In this document: piece after piece, positions 1-8,726 of the stretch | How the letters are laid out: the number at the start of each line of letters is the position of its first letter | Numbering within the stretch: position 1 is the first letter of the stretch | Assembly: GCA_965115835.1 (NCBI GenBank) | Contig: OZ220471.1 | Location: forward strand, 558,001 to 622,000 | Length of the DNA stretch: 64,000 nucleotides | Direction: 5' to 3' | DNA from: Foliamicus sp965115835 | Lineage (GTDB): Bacteria; Pseudomonadota; Gammaproteobacteria; Steroidobacterales; Foliamicaceae | Made by a program: the position numbers and the translations under genes | The notes under the pieces: generated by a model | Databases searched by the model: none | What the model saw: only the letters and a program-made list of their open reading frames with translations | What the model was told of the DNA's origin: nothing

Positions 1-3000
1 TACGGAATAAATCGGTCGGCGCCGTCCAGGTGACGACAAACCCGTCCGAACGCGGCGCGAGGCTCAGGTTCGTCGGGCTGAGCACGGAAGGGCAGCTGTC
101 CATAGGCGTCGCCGTCACCCAGCCCGTGGCGGCGCCGTCGCCGGAGGCGTTCACGGCGCGGATCATGAAACTGTATTCGGCGTCGTCTTCCAGCCCCGTT
201 ACCATATGCCTCACGGTGTTCGCGCCCGAACCCGCCATGGCGGCCCAGGTGGCGCTGCCCTTTGCCGGTGTCTTGGCGTAGCGCAGCTTGTAGCCGGTGA
301 TCGTGCCGGCCGGCTTGGTCCACGTCAGCAACACCTGTGTGGTGCCGGCCCCCGTCGCCGTCAGGTTCGTCGGGGCGGCGGGAACGGTCGTGGTCGTGGC
401 CGCGTTCACTGTCACTGCCACGGCGCCCGCATCCGGTATTGCATCCGCCGCGGCGCCCGTCAGCCGGAAGACATGGTTGATCTTCGCCGTGCCCGCCTCC
501 ACGCCAGTCACCGTCACCATCTGCCCCGTGCTGTAGTTGGTCGTCGAGAAGGTCAGGGTCGCCGGGTCCACCGTCGCCTTGGCCGTGGCGGAACTCGTGA
601 TCGACAGCGTCCCCGCATAGGCCTGCGTCAACGCCACCGTGTAGCTGGCGGAGGCGCCGGCCTCTACCGTCACCGGCGCCCCGGTGATCGTGAGCGCTTT
701 CAGGGCGCCCGGGGCGCCGTTCTTGTAGGTGACCGTGCGTATGTTCGACCAGGGGCCATAGATATAGTTGCCGCTCGAGTTAGTTGCCTCCGCCCGAATC
801 CGAACCTCTACCGATGCGCCCTCTGGATAGGTGTTACCCAAGCCGAATCCCTTGGTGCGTCTGCTGGGAGTGGAGCCGCTGCCCGGGCTTCCTTCCAATG
901 CCCAGTTGCTGGACCCCTTTAGCCGGTGACCCATTTCCCACTTATAGAACGCGACCCCGTTTGCGACTTGGTCGCCGACACTCGTGCTGGCATGGGTCCA
1001 GGTCAGATCGATAAAGCCGCCCGTCCTCGTCGAGGTGGCGGCCGTCAATACCGGGGCCACCAGCGTCGCCGGCGTCGCCGTCACCTCGTCCGACGCCGCA
1101 CCGTTGCCGTTGCCGTTCACCGCCCGAATCCTGAACTTGTAGACCGTGTCGTTCGTCAAACCCGTGATCTGGTGCTTCACCGTCGTCGCGCCGGAACCCG
1201 CGATCCGTGTCCATGAACTGTAGCTCCCGTTCCCCGCCTTCTGCCGGTACTCCCAACGGGTGATGCTGGCGTCGTCCGGGTCGGTCCATGACAGCGTCAC
1301 CTGCGCGTTGCCCGCTGTCGCCGACAGGCCTGTCGGCGCGGCGGGTTGGGCGGCCTCATCGTCGTCGGTGATGGTCAGCGTGAGCTTGCCGCTGGTCCAG
1401 CCGTCCTCGTAGCCGATGAGGTTTACCGTCTCGTCCGGTTCGTCCCGGGTATCGCCGAGGATGCGAACGGTCATCGTGCCCTGGGTCTGGCCTTCGGCGA
1501 TGGAAACAATGACGCCGTTCGGGAAGCACAGGTCCGTGTCTACCGGGAGCAGGGGCGGATCGCAGGGGTCACGCCCCTTGCCGGAGCCCGTGGCCGTGCC
1601 GGGGTCCACGTCGTAACCCGAGGTAAGCGAGAAGTTCGCGGGCGCCGGCTCGCTGAGGGTGAAGGTGATGGTGACGTCCGTCGAACCGGAGTCGCCCTCG
1701 GTGATCGTGGCCGACGGGGACGCCGACAGCGTGATCGTCTTCGGGCCGGAGTCCCTGACCGCCACGGTGATCGTGGTGGAGGTCGTGGCGGCCACGGCAG
1801 TGCCGTCGCGGCCTTTCCAGCTCCAGGTGACGGTGTGCGTGCCCACGCCCAGCGTGGCGCAGGGAAACAGACCGACGCCGAGGCCGGTCGCAATGCCGGC
1901 AGGCGCCTTCGTGATCTCGACGCGGTTATTCCCCTGGAGGTTCGCAAGCCGGTTAATGTACGAGTTTCCCCCGGTGCGTTGTTGTAGCCAGATGAGAGTA
2001 TCATTTCCCCTGACCTGCTTGACCGACAGCAGGTTGAAGCACACATCCGTCGTCGCATCGGCCGACCCGACCGTGACGGTTTTGTCCGGATCGGAGGTCA
2101 GCGTCGGGGTCGCCGCCCTGGGCGTGGCCTCGATCCAGCCCTGGTTGTTGAAGACGCTCGAGGCGATCTCGGTCCGCCCGCCCGGACCCACCAGCCGAAC
2201 CCGGAAGACGCCAGTCTCGCCGTTGGTTGCGCTGTAGCCGTATTCTCTGAGGGCGACGCCGCCGGGTAAATCAAGCCACCGGCCCTCTCCATTTCGGTCC
2301 GAGAGCCGGATCCACTCGAGCTGCCAGCTCACCGCGCCGTCAGTCGGGCCGTCGTACACCCACTCGAAACCGAACCATTCATCGTTTCCGGTCACCGTGA
2401 GGGCGACAGTGCTGACGAAGACGGTGACCTGGTTGGATTCCGTCCCCGCCGCGCCATCGCTTCTGCCCGTTCTTACCTGAAAGGTGTAGCGGCCGGGGGT
2501 CAAGTTCGTGATCGTGTGGGTGTTGGTGGCCCTTGTGCTGTCCGGAACCCGGCTGTAATTGCCTGTGGCCTGCGAACCCGCCGTGTAGCGGACATCCCAC
2601 TGGTTCACGACGGCGGGCAGATTGGCTCCTGTCCAGGAAAGGGTGACGCCGCTGCCTATCCGCGTGACGGTGAGGGTGATGGAGGGTACGACCGCCGGCG
2701 TTGCCGAAACCTCGTTGGACGGGTTGGCGTAATTTGTTATGGCGCGACTAACGCCAGTGAGATATGCCCCGGTGACCTGAAAGGTGTAGGCGACGCCGGC
2801 GGTCAGACCACCAATGGTGTGGCTGCGGATGCCCACCCCGCCGGGGATCTTCTGCCAACCGCCGTACTCGCCCGCGCCTTCCTTCTGCCGGTATCGCCAC
2901 TGCGTGGTGAAGCCAAGGGAACTCATGGTCCAGGATAACGTCACCTGCCCGGGTCCAGGCGCGGCGGTGAGCGCCGGCGTCTGATCCTGCGCCCGCGCGA

Positions 3001-3277
3001 TCTGCGGCGCGAAGGCGGCGCCCAGCACAATGAGAAAGAGGGCAACAAACCCCGCGCTCAGGCGGCGAGCGGTTCTCCCGGGGGCGCCCACCGCCTCAAC
3101 CCCGCGCCCGCACGGGTTCTTTGATTTCGGGGGGGGGGGGGGGGGGGGGGGAACAGACAAGCCCGAGGCCGGTGCGCCCGAAGCGGCCAGATTCCGCCTG
3201 AACCGCCGCGCCGGGTCGCCCATCGCGGCCGAACCGCCGATGTTGCCCTCAAGGTTGTAGCCAGTCTTCTTCATCAT
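1..3277 (-). CDS. Secreted multi-domain FN3/Calx-beta-like protein, C-terminus beyond left edge
   Basis: The frame from ATG 3277 (after GGGGAAG) stays open for 1,092 codons to the left edge. Residues 1-42 are charged. Residues 43-50 are a proline run encoded by the G/C homopolymer. A hydrophobic stretch at about 73-90 ends in an ARA|QD cleavage-like site near residue 96, so the protein is probably exported. After it come repeated beta-sandwich modules: FN3-like units at about 101-190, 190-290, 650-740, 960-1055 and one beginning near 1065 (LSW/LTW strands and GLT...Y.F.VRA patterns). A Calx-beta-like unit lies at about 510-645 (ITEGDSG, DEPDETV, ITDDDE). Three less clear sandwich units lie between. 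Such modules usually mediate surface adhesion. Seen: frame and modules. Inferred: adhesin or matrix role. A GTG at 3091, just before the hydrophobic stretch, is a possible alternative start that would leave the homopolymer outside the gene. Confidence 0.75.
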   Translation of the reverse strand, partial: MMKKTGYNLEGNIGGSAAMGDPARRFRRNLAASGAPASGLSVPPPPPPPPKSKNPCGRGVEAVGAPGRTARRLSAGFVALFLIVLGAAFAPQIARAQDQTPALTAAPGPGQVTLSWTMSSLGFTTQWRYRQKEGAGEYGGWQKIPGGVGIRSHTIGGLTAGVAYTFQVTGAYLTGVSRAITNYANPSNEVSATPAVVPSITLTVTRIGSGVTLSWTGANLPAVVNQWDVRYTAGSQATGNYSRVPDSTRATNTHTITNLTPGRYTFQVRTGRSDGAAGTESNQVTVFVSTVALTVTGNDEWFGFEWVYDGPTDGAVSWQLEWIRLSDRNGEGRWLDLPGGVALREYGYSATNGETGVFRVRLVGPGGRTEIASSVFNNQGWIEATPRAATPTLTSDPDKTVTVGSADATTDVCFNLLSVKQVRGNDTLIWLQQRTGGNSYINRLANLQGNNRVEITKAPAGIATGLGVGLFPCATLGVGTHTVTWSWKGRDGTAVAATTSTTITVAVRDSGPKTITLSASPSATITEGDSGSTDVTITFTLSEPAPANFSLTSGYDVDPGTATGSGKGRDPCDPPLLPVDTDLCFPNGVIVSIAEGQTQGTMTVRILGDTRDEPDETVNLIGYEDGWTSGKLTLTITDDDEAAQPAAPTGLSATAGNAQVTLSWTDPDDASITRWEYRQKAGNGSYSSWTRIAGSGATTVKHQITGLTNDTVYKFRIRAVNGNGNGAASDEVTATPATLVAPVLTAATSTRTGGFIDLTWTHASTSVGDQVANGVAFYKWEMGHRLKGSSNWALEGSPGSGSTPSRRTKGFGLGNTYPEGASVEVRIRAEATNSSGNYIYGPWSNIRTVTYKNGAPGALKALTITGAPVTVEAGASASYTVALTQAYAGTLSITSSATAKATVDPATLTFSTTNYSTGQMVTVTGVEAGTAKINHVFRLTGAAADAIPDAGAVAVTVNAATTTTVPAAPTNLTATGAGTTQVLLTWTKPAGTITGYKLRYAKTPAKGSATWAAMAGSGANTVRHMVTGLEDDAEYSFMIRAVNASGDGAATGWVTATPMDSCPSVLSPTNLSLAPRSDGFVVTWTAPTDLFR
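3129..3151. repeat. 23-base poly-G/poly-C homopolymer inside the FN3 gene
   Basis: Twenty-three uninterrupted G on the plus strand read as seven CCC codons plus part of an eighth proline codon. At this length the ATG at 3277 is exactly in frame with the signal sequence and FN3 modules; adding or losing one base would break that link. Long homopolymers of this kind are classic slippage sites for phase variation. A base-call or assembly artefact is the main alternative. Confidence 0.9.
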
Positions 3278-3334
3278 GATCTTATCTTCCCCGTTTGGCA
3301 TGATGTTTCGAGCCAGCGCGCAGCCGAAGCAAAC

Positions 3335-3362
3335 ATTTTATCGCAGCCTGTGGCCGATGCAA
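3335..3362 (-). promoter_or_regulatory. Putative sigma-70 promoter of the FN3 gene
   Basis: On the minus strand TTGCAT (3362-3357) is followed after 16 bases by TAAAAT (3340-3335). Transcription would begin near 3328, giving a leader of about 50 bases. The rest of the 177-base gap up to the LRR gene shows nothing else. Confidence 0.4.
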
Positions 3363-3454
3363 TGACCCCGTTTGCAAGGCGTGCGTGGCACGTTTTGTTA
3401 CCTTGACTCTCGAACAGATAACGAGGCGGAAAAGGCGGGAATGCAATCCTTCAG

Positions 3455-4105
3455 TCAGTAAAGCACCTGCACCCCGCGCTCCTCCAGCGCCGGGACGTGA
3501 ATGTTCAGGGCGTCCGGGTCCAGCGGATTATCGCGCAGGTCCAGGTACTCCAGATCGGGCAGTTCCGCCAGCGCCGCAATATCTGCTATCTGGTTCTGGC
3601 CGAGACTCAGCAACTCCAGCTTGCGCAGCCCGGATAGCGTCGCGACATCCTCGATCCGGTTGGCGCCCAGATGCACAACGGAGAGCCGGACCAGAGTTTG
3701 CAAGGGCGACAGGTCCACAACTCGGCGGTTCCACGACAAGTTCAGGGTTTCGAGACGGATCAGGCCGGTAAGCGGCGTCAGATCCGAAGCGCCGGTGCGG
3801 TCAAGCCGCAGCGTCTCCAGCAGGATCAATCCCGAAAGCGGCGTGAGGTCCGTAATCCGGTTGCCGCCCAAGTCCAGCGACTTGATCCCGGAGGCTATTT
3901 CCAGCCCGGCGAGGTTCGCCCCGCCGCTGGCGTATCGGGCCACATAAGCAAACGAGAATCTGATCTCGAACCTGCTGCCATAAAAAAACGCCCCAAAGCC
4001 CCCACCCAGATTACCTATGCTGAAGGCTGGCTGGGCCGCCCACGCTTGGGCAAACCGTTCCGCCACCCGATCGGGATCCTGGAAAAACCCGTTATCGATG
4101 CGCAC
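3455..4105 (-). CDS. Leucine-rich-repeat protein, probably 5'-truncated
   Basis: The 216-residue product has an N-terminal part without repeats (residues 1-65) and then about six leucine-rich repeats of roughly 22 residues, of the type L..L.L..N.I.DL.PL, up to its end at LEERGVQVLY. The repeats resemble internalin-like or SDS22-like arrays, which usually bind proteins. No signal peptide is visible. The GTG start has no convincing ribosome site, and the same frame runs 11 or more codons further upstream with protein-like sequence before a stop at about 4138. Together with the beheaded transporter next door this suggests that the true N-terminus was lost. Next to the FN3 gene it forms a small group of genes with eukaryotic-type repeats. 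Substrate or partner unknown. Confidence 0.65.
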   Translation of the reverse strand: MRIDNGFFQDPDRVAERFAQAWAAQPAFSIGNLGGGFGAFFYGSRFEIRFSFAYVARYASGGANLAGLEIASGIKSLDLGGNRITDLTPLSGLILLETLRLDRTGASDLTPLTGLIRLETLNLSWNRRVVDLSPLQTLVRLSVVHLGANRIEDVATLSGLRKLELLSLGQNQIADIAALAELPDLEYLDLRDNPLDPDALNIHVPALEERGVQVLY

Positions 4106-4183
4106 TTTGGCTGTGCTTGCTCCCGCCGTAAACTCATAGTTGCGTCAGGTCGGGCCGCTCGTCCCTCGTAGAATACGGTCCCT

Positions 4184-5188
4184 GTGCTTCAAGGGGGTTT
4201 CCGCCCCAGCACTCTTGCCGTGAACTCCCCTTCCCTTTCGTCGCCACCCGTTCCTTTCGTTCAGCGTCTCAGCCTCATGAGCTACCGCTCGGCGTTCATG
4301 ATGGTGGGTGCGGCGCTGGGATCTGCGGGCGCCCCGTGGCTGGTGGAGTGGCTGGGCGGCGACACCGTTGCGGAGGCCTATCAGAGCATGGGGCTGATGT
4401 TCGGGGGGTTGGTGCTCATCTTCATGCTGATTCCCTTTTTCGGCGCCCGGGGCGCGTATGCCGCCCCGCTGGAAAAGCAGCCCGGCATGTCCCTGGCGGA
4501 GCAGGTGCGCACCGTTTCCGCGAACCGCCTCTTCATGTTGCTGGTCGGCGCCAAGTGCGCGCAATTCATCGCCCTGGCCGCGATTGGCGGCGCCACCCCA
4601 TTCATGTTCACGGTGGTTCTGAAGCAACCCTTGACGCTGCCTGTCTGGCTCTCGTCCGCCACCACCCTCGCAATGCTTGCGGCCATTCCGTTCTGGAGGC
4701 GTTGCGGGCAATTCATGACCAAGCGACGCGGTGTGCTGCTTGGCGCTTCGGGCGAGGCAATAGCCGGCCTGACTTGGCTGCTCGCAGGTCCGGACTGGAG
4801 CCGCGAGGCGCTGATCGTGTTCCTGGTGGCCCGGGGCGTGGCGGCGGGGTTTTTCGGCTCCGCCATCCTCCTGTACTCCCAGGCCATGTGGCTGGACACC
4901 ATCGACCACGACCAGGAGCGCACCGGACTGAGGCGGGAAGGCCTCTACACTTCGGTCTATGTGTCTGTCGAGAGGCTGGGCTATTCCATCGCACCGCTGC
5001 TGCTGGGCCTGTTGCTGGGAGCGTCCGGTTTCGATACCGAAATCGCTCCGGAGAATCAGCCCGCGAGCGCTGCATCGGCCGTGTTGATCTCGATGATCGC
5101 CATACCCGTTATCGCGCATTTGGTCATGCTGTTGTTTGTATGGCTCTATCGTCTTCCGGAAACAATCAATGGAAAAACAATGACATGA
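4184..5188 (+). pseudogene. GPH/MFS-type sugar:cation symporter, N-terminal third missing
   Basis: The 334-codon frame begins with low-complexity sequence and only becomes transporter-like at RLSLMSYRSAFM (about 4255). That matches the segment just after the fourth membrane helix in the glycoside-pentoside-hexuronide family, whose members are normally about 450 residues. The remaining part has about seven to eight hydrophobic helices and the family's cytoplasmic loop (DTIDHDQERTGLRREG, residues about 240-256). Four helices and the N-terminal Asp motif are absent, so transport activity is unlikely. It ends 31 bases before aconitase and is probably a remnant. A functional shortened protein cannot be excluded. 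Confidence 0.6.
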
Positions 5189-5219
5189 ATATATTTCCTC
5201 ATTACCTGGTCCAATTTTG

Positions 5220-7820
5220 ATGAACACCGATACGGTTCGCAATCTCATTCTCGGTGACCAGTCGTACCGCTACCACGACATCACTGCCCTCGGTGAGGAG
5301 CGGGTGGGGAGGCTGCCCTGTTGCCGCAAGATCCTGCTCGAGAACCTGCTGCGCAACGTAAATCGGAACGCGGCCATCGAAGAGTTGCCCGACGCTCTTG
5401 CCGGCCAGTCGGAACTGGAGTTTCATCCCGCGCGGGTCATCCTGCAGGACTTCACCGGCGTCCCGGCGATTGTCGATCTGGCGGCAATGCGGGACGCCAT
5501 GGAAGCGCTGGGCGGCGACCCCGAAGCCATCAATCCGCAGGCGCCGGCCGAACTGGTCGTGGATCACTCGGTCCAGGTGGACCACTACGCCAGCCCTCGG
5601 GCCCTTGCGCAGAACAATGCCCTGGAGTTCGAGCGCAACCGCGAGCGGTACTCCCTCCTTCGCTGGGGCCAGCAGGCTTTCCGGCGGCTCAGGGTGGTTC
5701 CGCCGAACACGGGGATCGTGCACCAGGTGAACCTCGAGCGTCTGGCGCGGGTCGTGTTTCGCGCCCGGGAAGGAGGCGAACAGTGGCTCTATCCCGACAC
5801 CCTGGTGGGAACGGACTCGCACACCACGATGGTGAATGGCCTCGGCGTGCTGGGTTGGGGGGTGGGCGGTATCGAAGCGGAGGCCGTCCTGCTCGGCCAG
5901 CCTATCAACATGCTGCCGCCGCCGGTTCTCGGCGTGCGCCTGCACGGCAAGCTGCGCCCGGCGGCCACCGCCACCGATCTGGTGCTTGCGGTCACCGAGG
6001 TGTTGCGCGAGCACGGCGTCGTGGGCTGGTTCGTGGAATTCTTCGGCGCCGGGCTGGGCGGACTGCCGTTGGCCGACCGCGCCACCCTGGCCAACATGTC
6101 CCCGGAGTTCGGCAGTACCTGTGCGATCTTTCCCATAGACGCGGAAACCGTCCGGTACCTTGAATTGACCGGGCGGGACAAGCAGCAGATTGCGCTGGTG
6201 GAAGCCTATGCCCGCGCCCAGGGGCTGTGGCGCTCGGACGAAAGTCCGGAGCCGATGTTCGACGATACGCTGGATATCGACCTTGACGCTGTGGTCCCTT
6301 CCATCGCTGGACCCAGGCGCCCGCAGGACCGCATTTCGCTGACCGAATCGAAGTCTTCCTTCGCCGCGGTGCTGAAGGAACGAGCCGCGCCCGGGGTTGC
6401 CTTCTCGGGGGAACAGCCGGGAGACGGCGCCGTGTTGATTGCCGCCATAACGAGCTGCACCAACACCTCCAACCCCTCCGTGATGATGGCGGCCGGTCTG
6501 CTGGCCAGAGCCGCCCGGGAAAGGGGCCTGAAGCCGCCGCGCTGGGTCAAGACCAGTCTGGCGCCCGGTTCGCGGGTGGTGACGCGCTATCTGGAATCCG
6601 CTGGCCTGCTGGACGATCTGGCTGCCCTGGGGTTCGACATCGTGGGTTACGGATGCACCACCTGCATCGGCAACTCGGGACCGCTGCGCGAGGAAGTCGC
6701 CCGCCGCATCCGGGAAACGGGCCTGGCCGGATGCAGCGTACTGTCGGGCAATCGCAATTTCGAAGGCCGCATTCATCCGCTGGTGTATTTCAACTATCTG
6801 GCCTCCCCTCCCCTGGTGGTGGCCTGGGCGCTGGCCGGACGCATGGACATCGATCTCGAGAACGATCCGCTGGGCGCCGACGCCGCCGGACAGCCGGTGT
6901 ATTTGAGCGATATCTGGCCCGATCCCGCCGCCGTGCAGGCGGAAGTGGCCCGCCATGTAAGAGCGGGGCAGTTCGAGCAGGGCTACGCCGGCGTGTTCGA
7001 TGGCGACGAACGCTGGAACGCGCTGGACGTTCCGGAAAGCAACCGCTACCCCTGGGACGGAGAGTCCACTTATGTGCGCCGCCCACCGTTCTTCGAAGGG
7101 ATGGCCGCCCAACCGTGCGAGCCGCAGGCCGTGACTTCCGCGCGGGTGCTCGCCCTGCTCGGCGATTCGGTCACCACCGACCACATTTCGCCCGCCGGGA
7201 GCATTGCCGCCAGATCGCCGGCCGGCCGCTGGCTCAGCGAGCAGGGCGTGGATCCCGCCGATTACAACTCGTACGGTTCAAGGAGGGGAAATCACGAGGT
7301 CATGCTGCGCGGAGCCTTCGCCAATATCCGGCTGCGCAACCGGCTGGCCGGAGGCGTGGACGGCGGCTGGACCCGGATGCAGCCCGAAGGGGAATTGCTG
7401 AGCATCTACGACGCGGCCATGCGCTACCGCGAGCAGAACACCCCGCTGGTGGTGCTGGCCGGCAAGGAGTACGGCTCCGGCTCCTCGCGGGACTGGGCGG
7501 CGAAAGGCGTCGCGCTGCTGGGCGTTCGGGCCGTGATCGCTTCCGGTTTCGAGCGGATCCACCGCTCCAATCTGGTGGGTATGGGAGTGCATCCGCTGGA
7601 ATTTCCCGGCGGCATGAACGCCGCCGATCTGGGTCTGGACGGCAGCGAAAGCTACGACATCGGCGCAGCGGAAGGCAGGGAGGTGAGCGTATGCGCCACC
7701 CGGGCCGACGGATCCGTGGTGGAGTTCAAGGCCCGTTCGCGGATCGATACTCCCAAGGAGCGCGAGTACTTTCGGCATGGAGGCATCCTGCCCTATGTGC
7801 TGCGCCGTCTGGCGGCCTGA
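5220..7820 (+). CDS. acnA: Aconitate hydratase A
   Basis: The enzyme interconverts citrate and isocitrate in the TCA cycle with a [4Fe-4S] cluster. Its 866 residues match the AcnA/IRP1 branch: QDFTGVPA, HSVQVD and GTDSHTTMVNGLGVLGWG lie in the first third. The cluster cysteines are seen in TSCTNTS (about residue 420) and CTTCIGN (about 479). The swivel domain carries GKEYGSGSSRDWAAKG (about 748). ATG 5220 is chosen over the TTG one codon upstream; no strong Shine-Dalgarno site is visible. The gene is followed after six bases by an ABC exporter, with which it may share a transcript, though no functional link is obvious. Confidence 0.95.
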   Translation: MNTDTVRNLILGDQSYRYHDITALGEERVGRLPCCRKILLENLLRNVNRNAAIEELPDALAGQSELEFHPARVILQDFTGVPAIVDLAAMRDAMEALGGDPEAINPQAPAELVVDHSVQVDHYASPRALAQNNALEFERNRERYSLLRWGQQAFRRLRVVPPNTGIVHQVNLERLARVVFRAREGGEQWLYPDTLVGTDSHTTMVNGLGVLGWGVGGIEAEAVLLGQPINMLPPPVLGVRLHGKLRPAATATDLVLAVTEVLREHGVVGWFVEFFGAGLGGLPLADRATLANMSPEFGSTCAIFPIDAETVRYLELTGRDKQQIALVEAYARAQGLWRSDESPEPMFDDTLDIDLDAVVPSIAGPRRPQDRISLTESKSSFAAVLKERAAPGVAFSGEQPGDGAVLIAAITSCTNTSNPSVMMAAGLLARAARERGLKPPRWVKTSLAPGSRVVTRYLESAGLLDDLAALGFDIVGYGCTTCIGNSGPLREEVARRIRETGLAGCSVLSGNRNFEGRIHPLVYFNYLASPPLVVAWALAGRMDIDLENDPLGADAAGQPVYLSDIWPDPAAVQAEVARHVRAGQFEQGYAGVFDGDERWNALDVPESNRYPWDGESTYVRRPPFFEGMAAQPCEPQAVTSARVLALLGDSVTTDHISPAGSIAARSPAGRWLSEQGVDPADYNSYGSRRGNHEVMLRGAFANIRLRNRLAGGVDGGWTRMQPEGELLSIYDAAMRYREQNTPLVVLAGKEYGSGSSRDWAAKGVALLGVRAVIASGFERIHRSNLVGMGVHPLEFPGGMNAADLGLDGSESYDIGAAEGREVSVCATRADGSVVEFKARSRIDTPKEREYFRHGGILPYVLRRLAA

Positions 7821-7826
7821 TCCGGC

Positions 7827-8726
7827 GTGTCCGGCGTGACAGAAGCACCCATACTCGGGGTGCGCAACCTGGTCAAGGACTATGGCCCGGTGCGCGCGGT
7901 TCGGGGCCTCTCGTTCGATGTGCCGCGCAGCAGTTGCTTCGGCCTGCTGGGTCCCAATGGGGCGGGCAAGACCACCACCGTGGAGATTATCGAAGGGGTC
8001 ACGCCGGCCACCTCGGGCGAGGTGCTCTACGAAGGCAAGCCGGCCGGGGCGGCGTTCCGTCAGGATTCGGGCGTGCAGTTCCAGACCGCGGCGCTGCAGG
8101 ACTTCATTACGGTGCGGGAAACGCTGGAGATGTTCCATCGCCTTTACCGCAGGCGGGCCGGCCTGGATCAGGTGATCGCCGATTGCGCGCTCGAAAAGCT
8201 CCAGAAACGCGACAACCGCAAGCTCTCCGGAGGCCAGCGCCAGCGCTTGCTGCTGGCCATCGCGCTGGTGAACGACCCGAAGATCCTTTTTCTGGACGAA
8301 CCCACGACCGGCATGGACCCGCAGGCGCGGCGCAATTTCTGGGAACTTGTGGAGCGAATCCGCGCCCGCAACAAGACCATCGTGCTCACCACGCACTATA
8401 TGGAGGAGGCCCAGGCGCTTTGCGACGAAATCGTGATCATCAACGAGGGAGTGATTGTCACCCAGGGCGCGCCCGAGCAGTTGCTCAAGGCCCACTACAA
8501 GGAGATCATCCTGGAGCTTCCCGAGAGCGACCTTGCGGAGGCGCCTCCGGGGTTTCCCTTTCCCAGCTACCGGCGCAACGGTCTGGTGGAAATCCATACC
8601 GATGACGCCAACGACGCCATCACCCGGCTGAATCGCGCCGGCGCTCCCCTGGGCCGCCTGAACATTCGCCCTTACCGTTTGGAAGACCTGTTTCTGGACC
8701 TCACCGGAAAGGCGCTCAGATCATGA
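7827..8726 (+). CDS. ABC exporter ATP-binding protein
   Basis: This 299-residue ATPase has Walker A GPNGAGKTT (about residue 41), signature LSGGQRQR (about 135), Walker B ILFLDEPTTGMD (about 152) and switch histidine TTHYM (about 187), so it should be active. It belongs to the CcmA/NodI/DrrA-like class that pairs with ABC-2 permeases. A C-terminal extension of about 90 residues follows the nucleotide-binding domain. GTG 7827 or GTG 7836 could be the start. Its stop overlaps the ATG of the permease (ATGA), so the two are translationally coupled and surely form one transporter. Substrate unknown. Confidence 0.9.
   Translation: MSGVTEAPILGVRNLVKDYGPVRAVRGLSFDVPRSSCFGLLGPNGAGKTTTVEIIEGVTPATSGEVLYEGKPAGAAFRQDSGVQFQTAALQDFITVRETLEMFHRLYRRRAGLDQVIADCALEKLQKRDNRKLSGGQRQRLLLAIALVNDPKILFLDEPTTGMDPQARRNFWELVERIRARNKTIVLTTHYMEEAQALCDEIVIINEGVIVTQGAPEQLLKAHYKEIILELPESDLAEAPPGFPFPSYRRNGLVEIHTDDANDAITRLNRAGAPLGRLNIRPYRLEDLFLDLTGKALRS

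Noticed and set aside
5202..7184. 660-codon open frame antisense to acnA
   Set aside because: It mirrors the codon pattern of aconitase in GC-rich DNA, has no domain and is low in hydrophobic order; an antisense artefact.
6653..8605. 650-codon plus-strand frame across acnA and the ABC ATPase
   Set aside because: It is a shifted-frame shadow of two certain genes, rich in Arg and Gly, with no recognisable domain.
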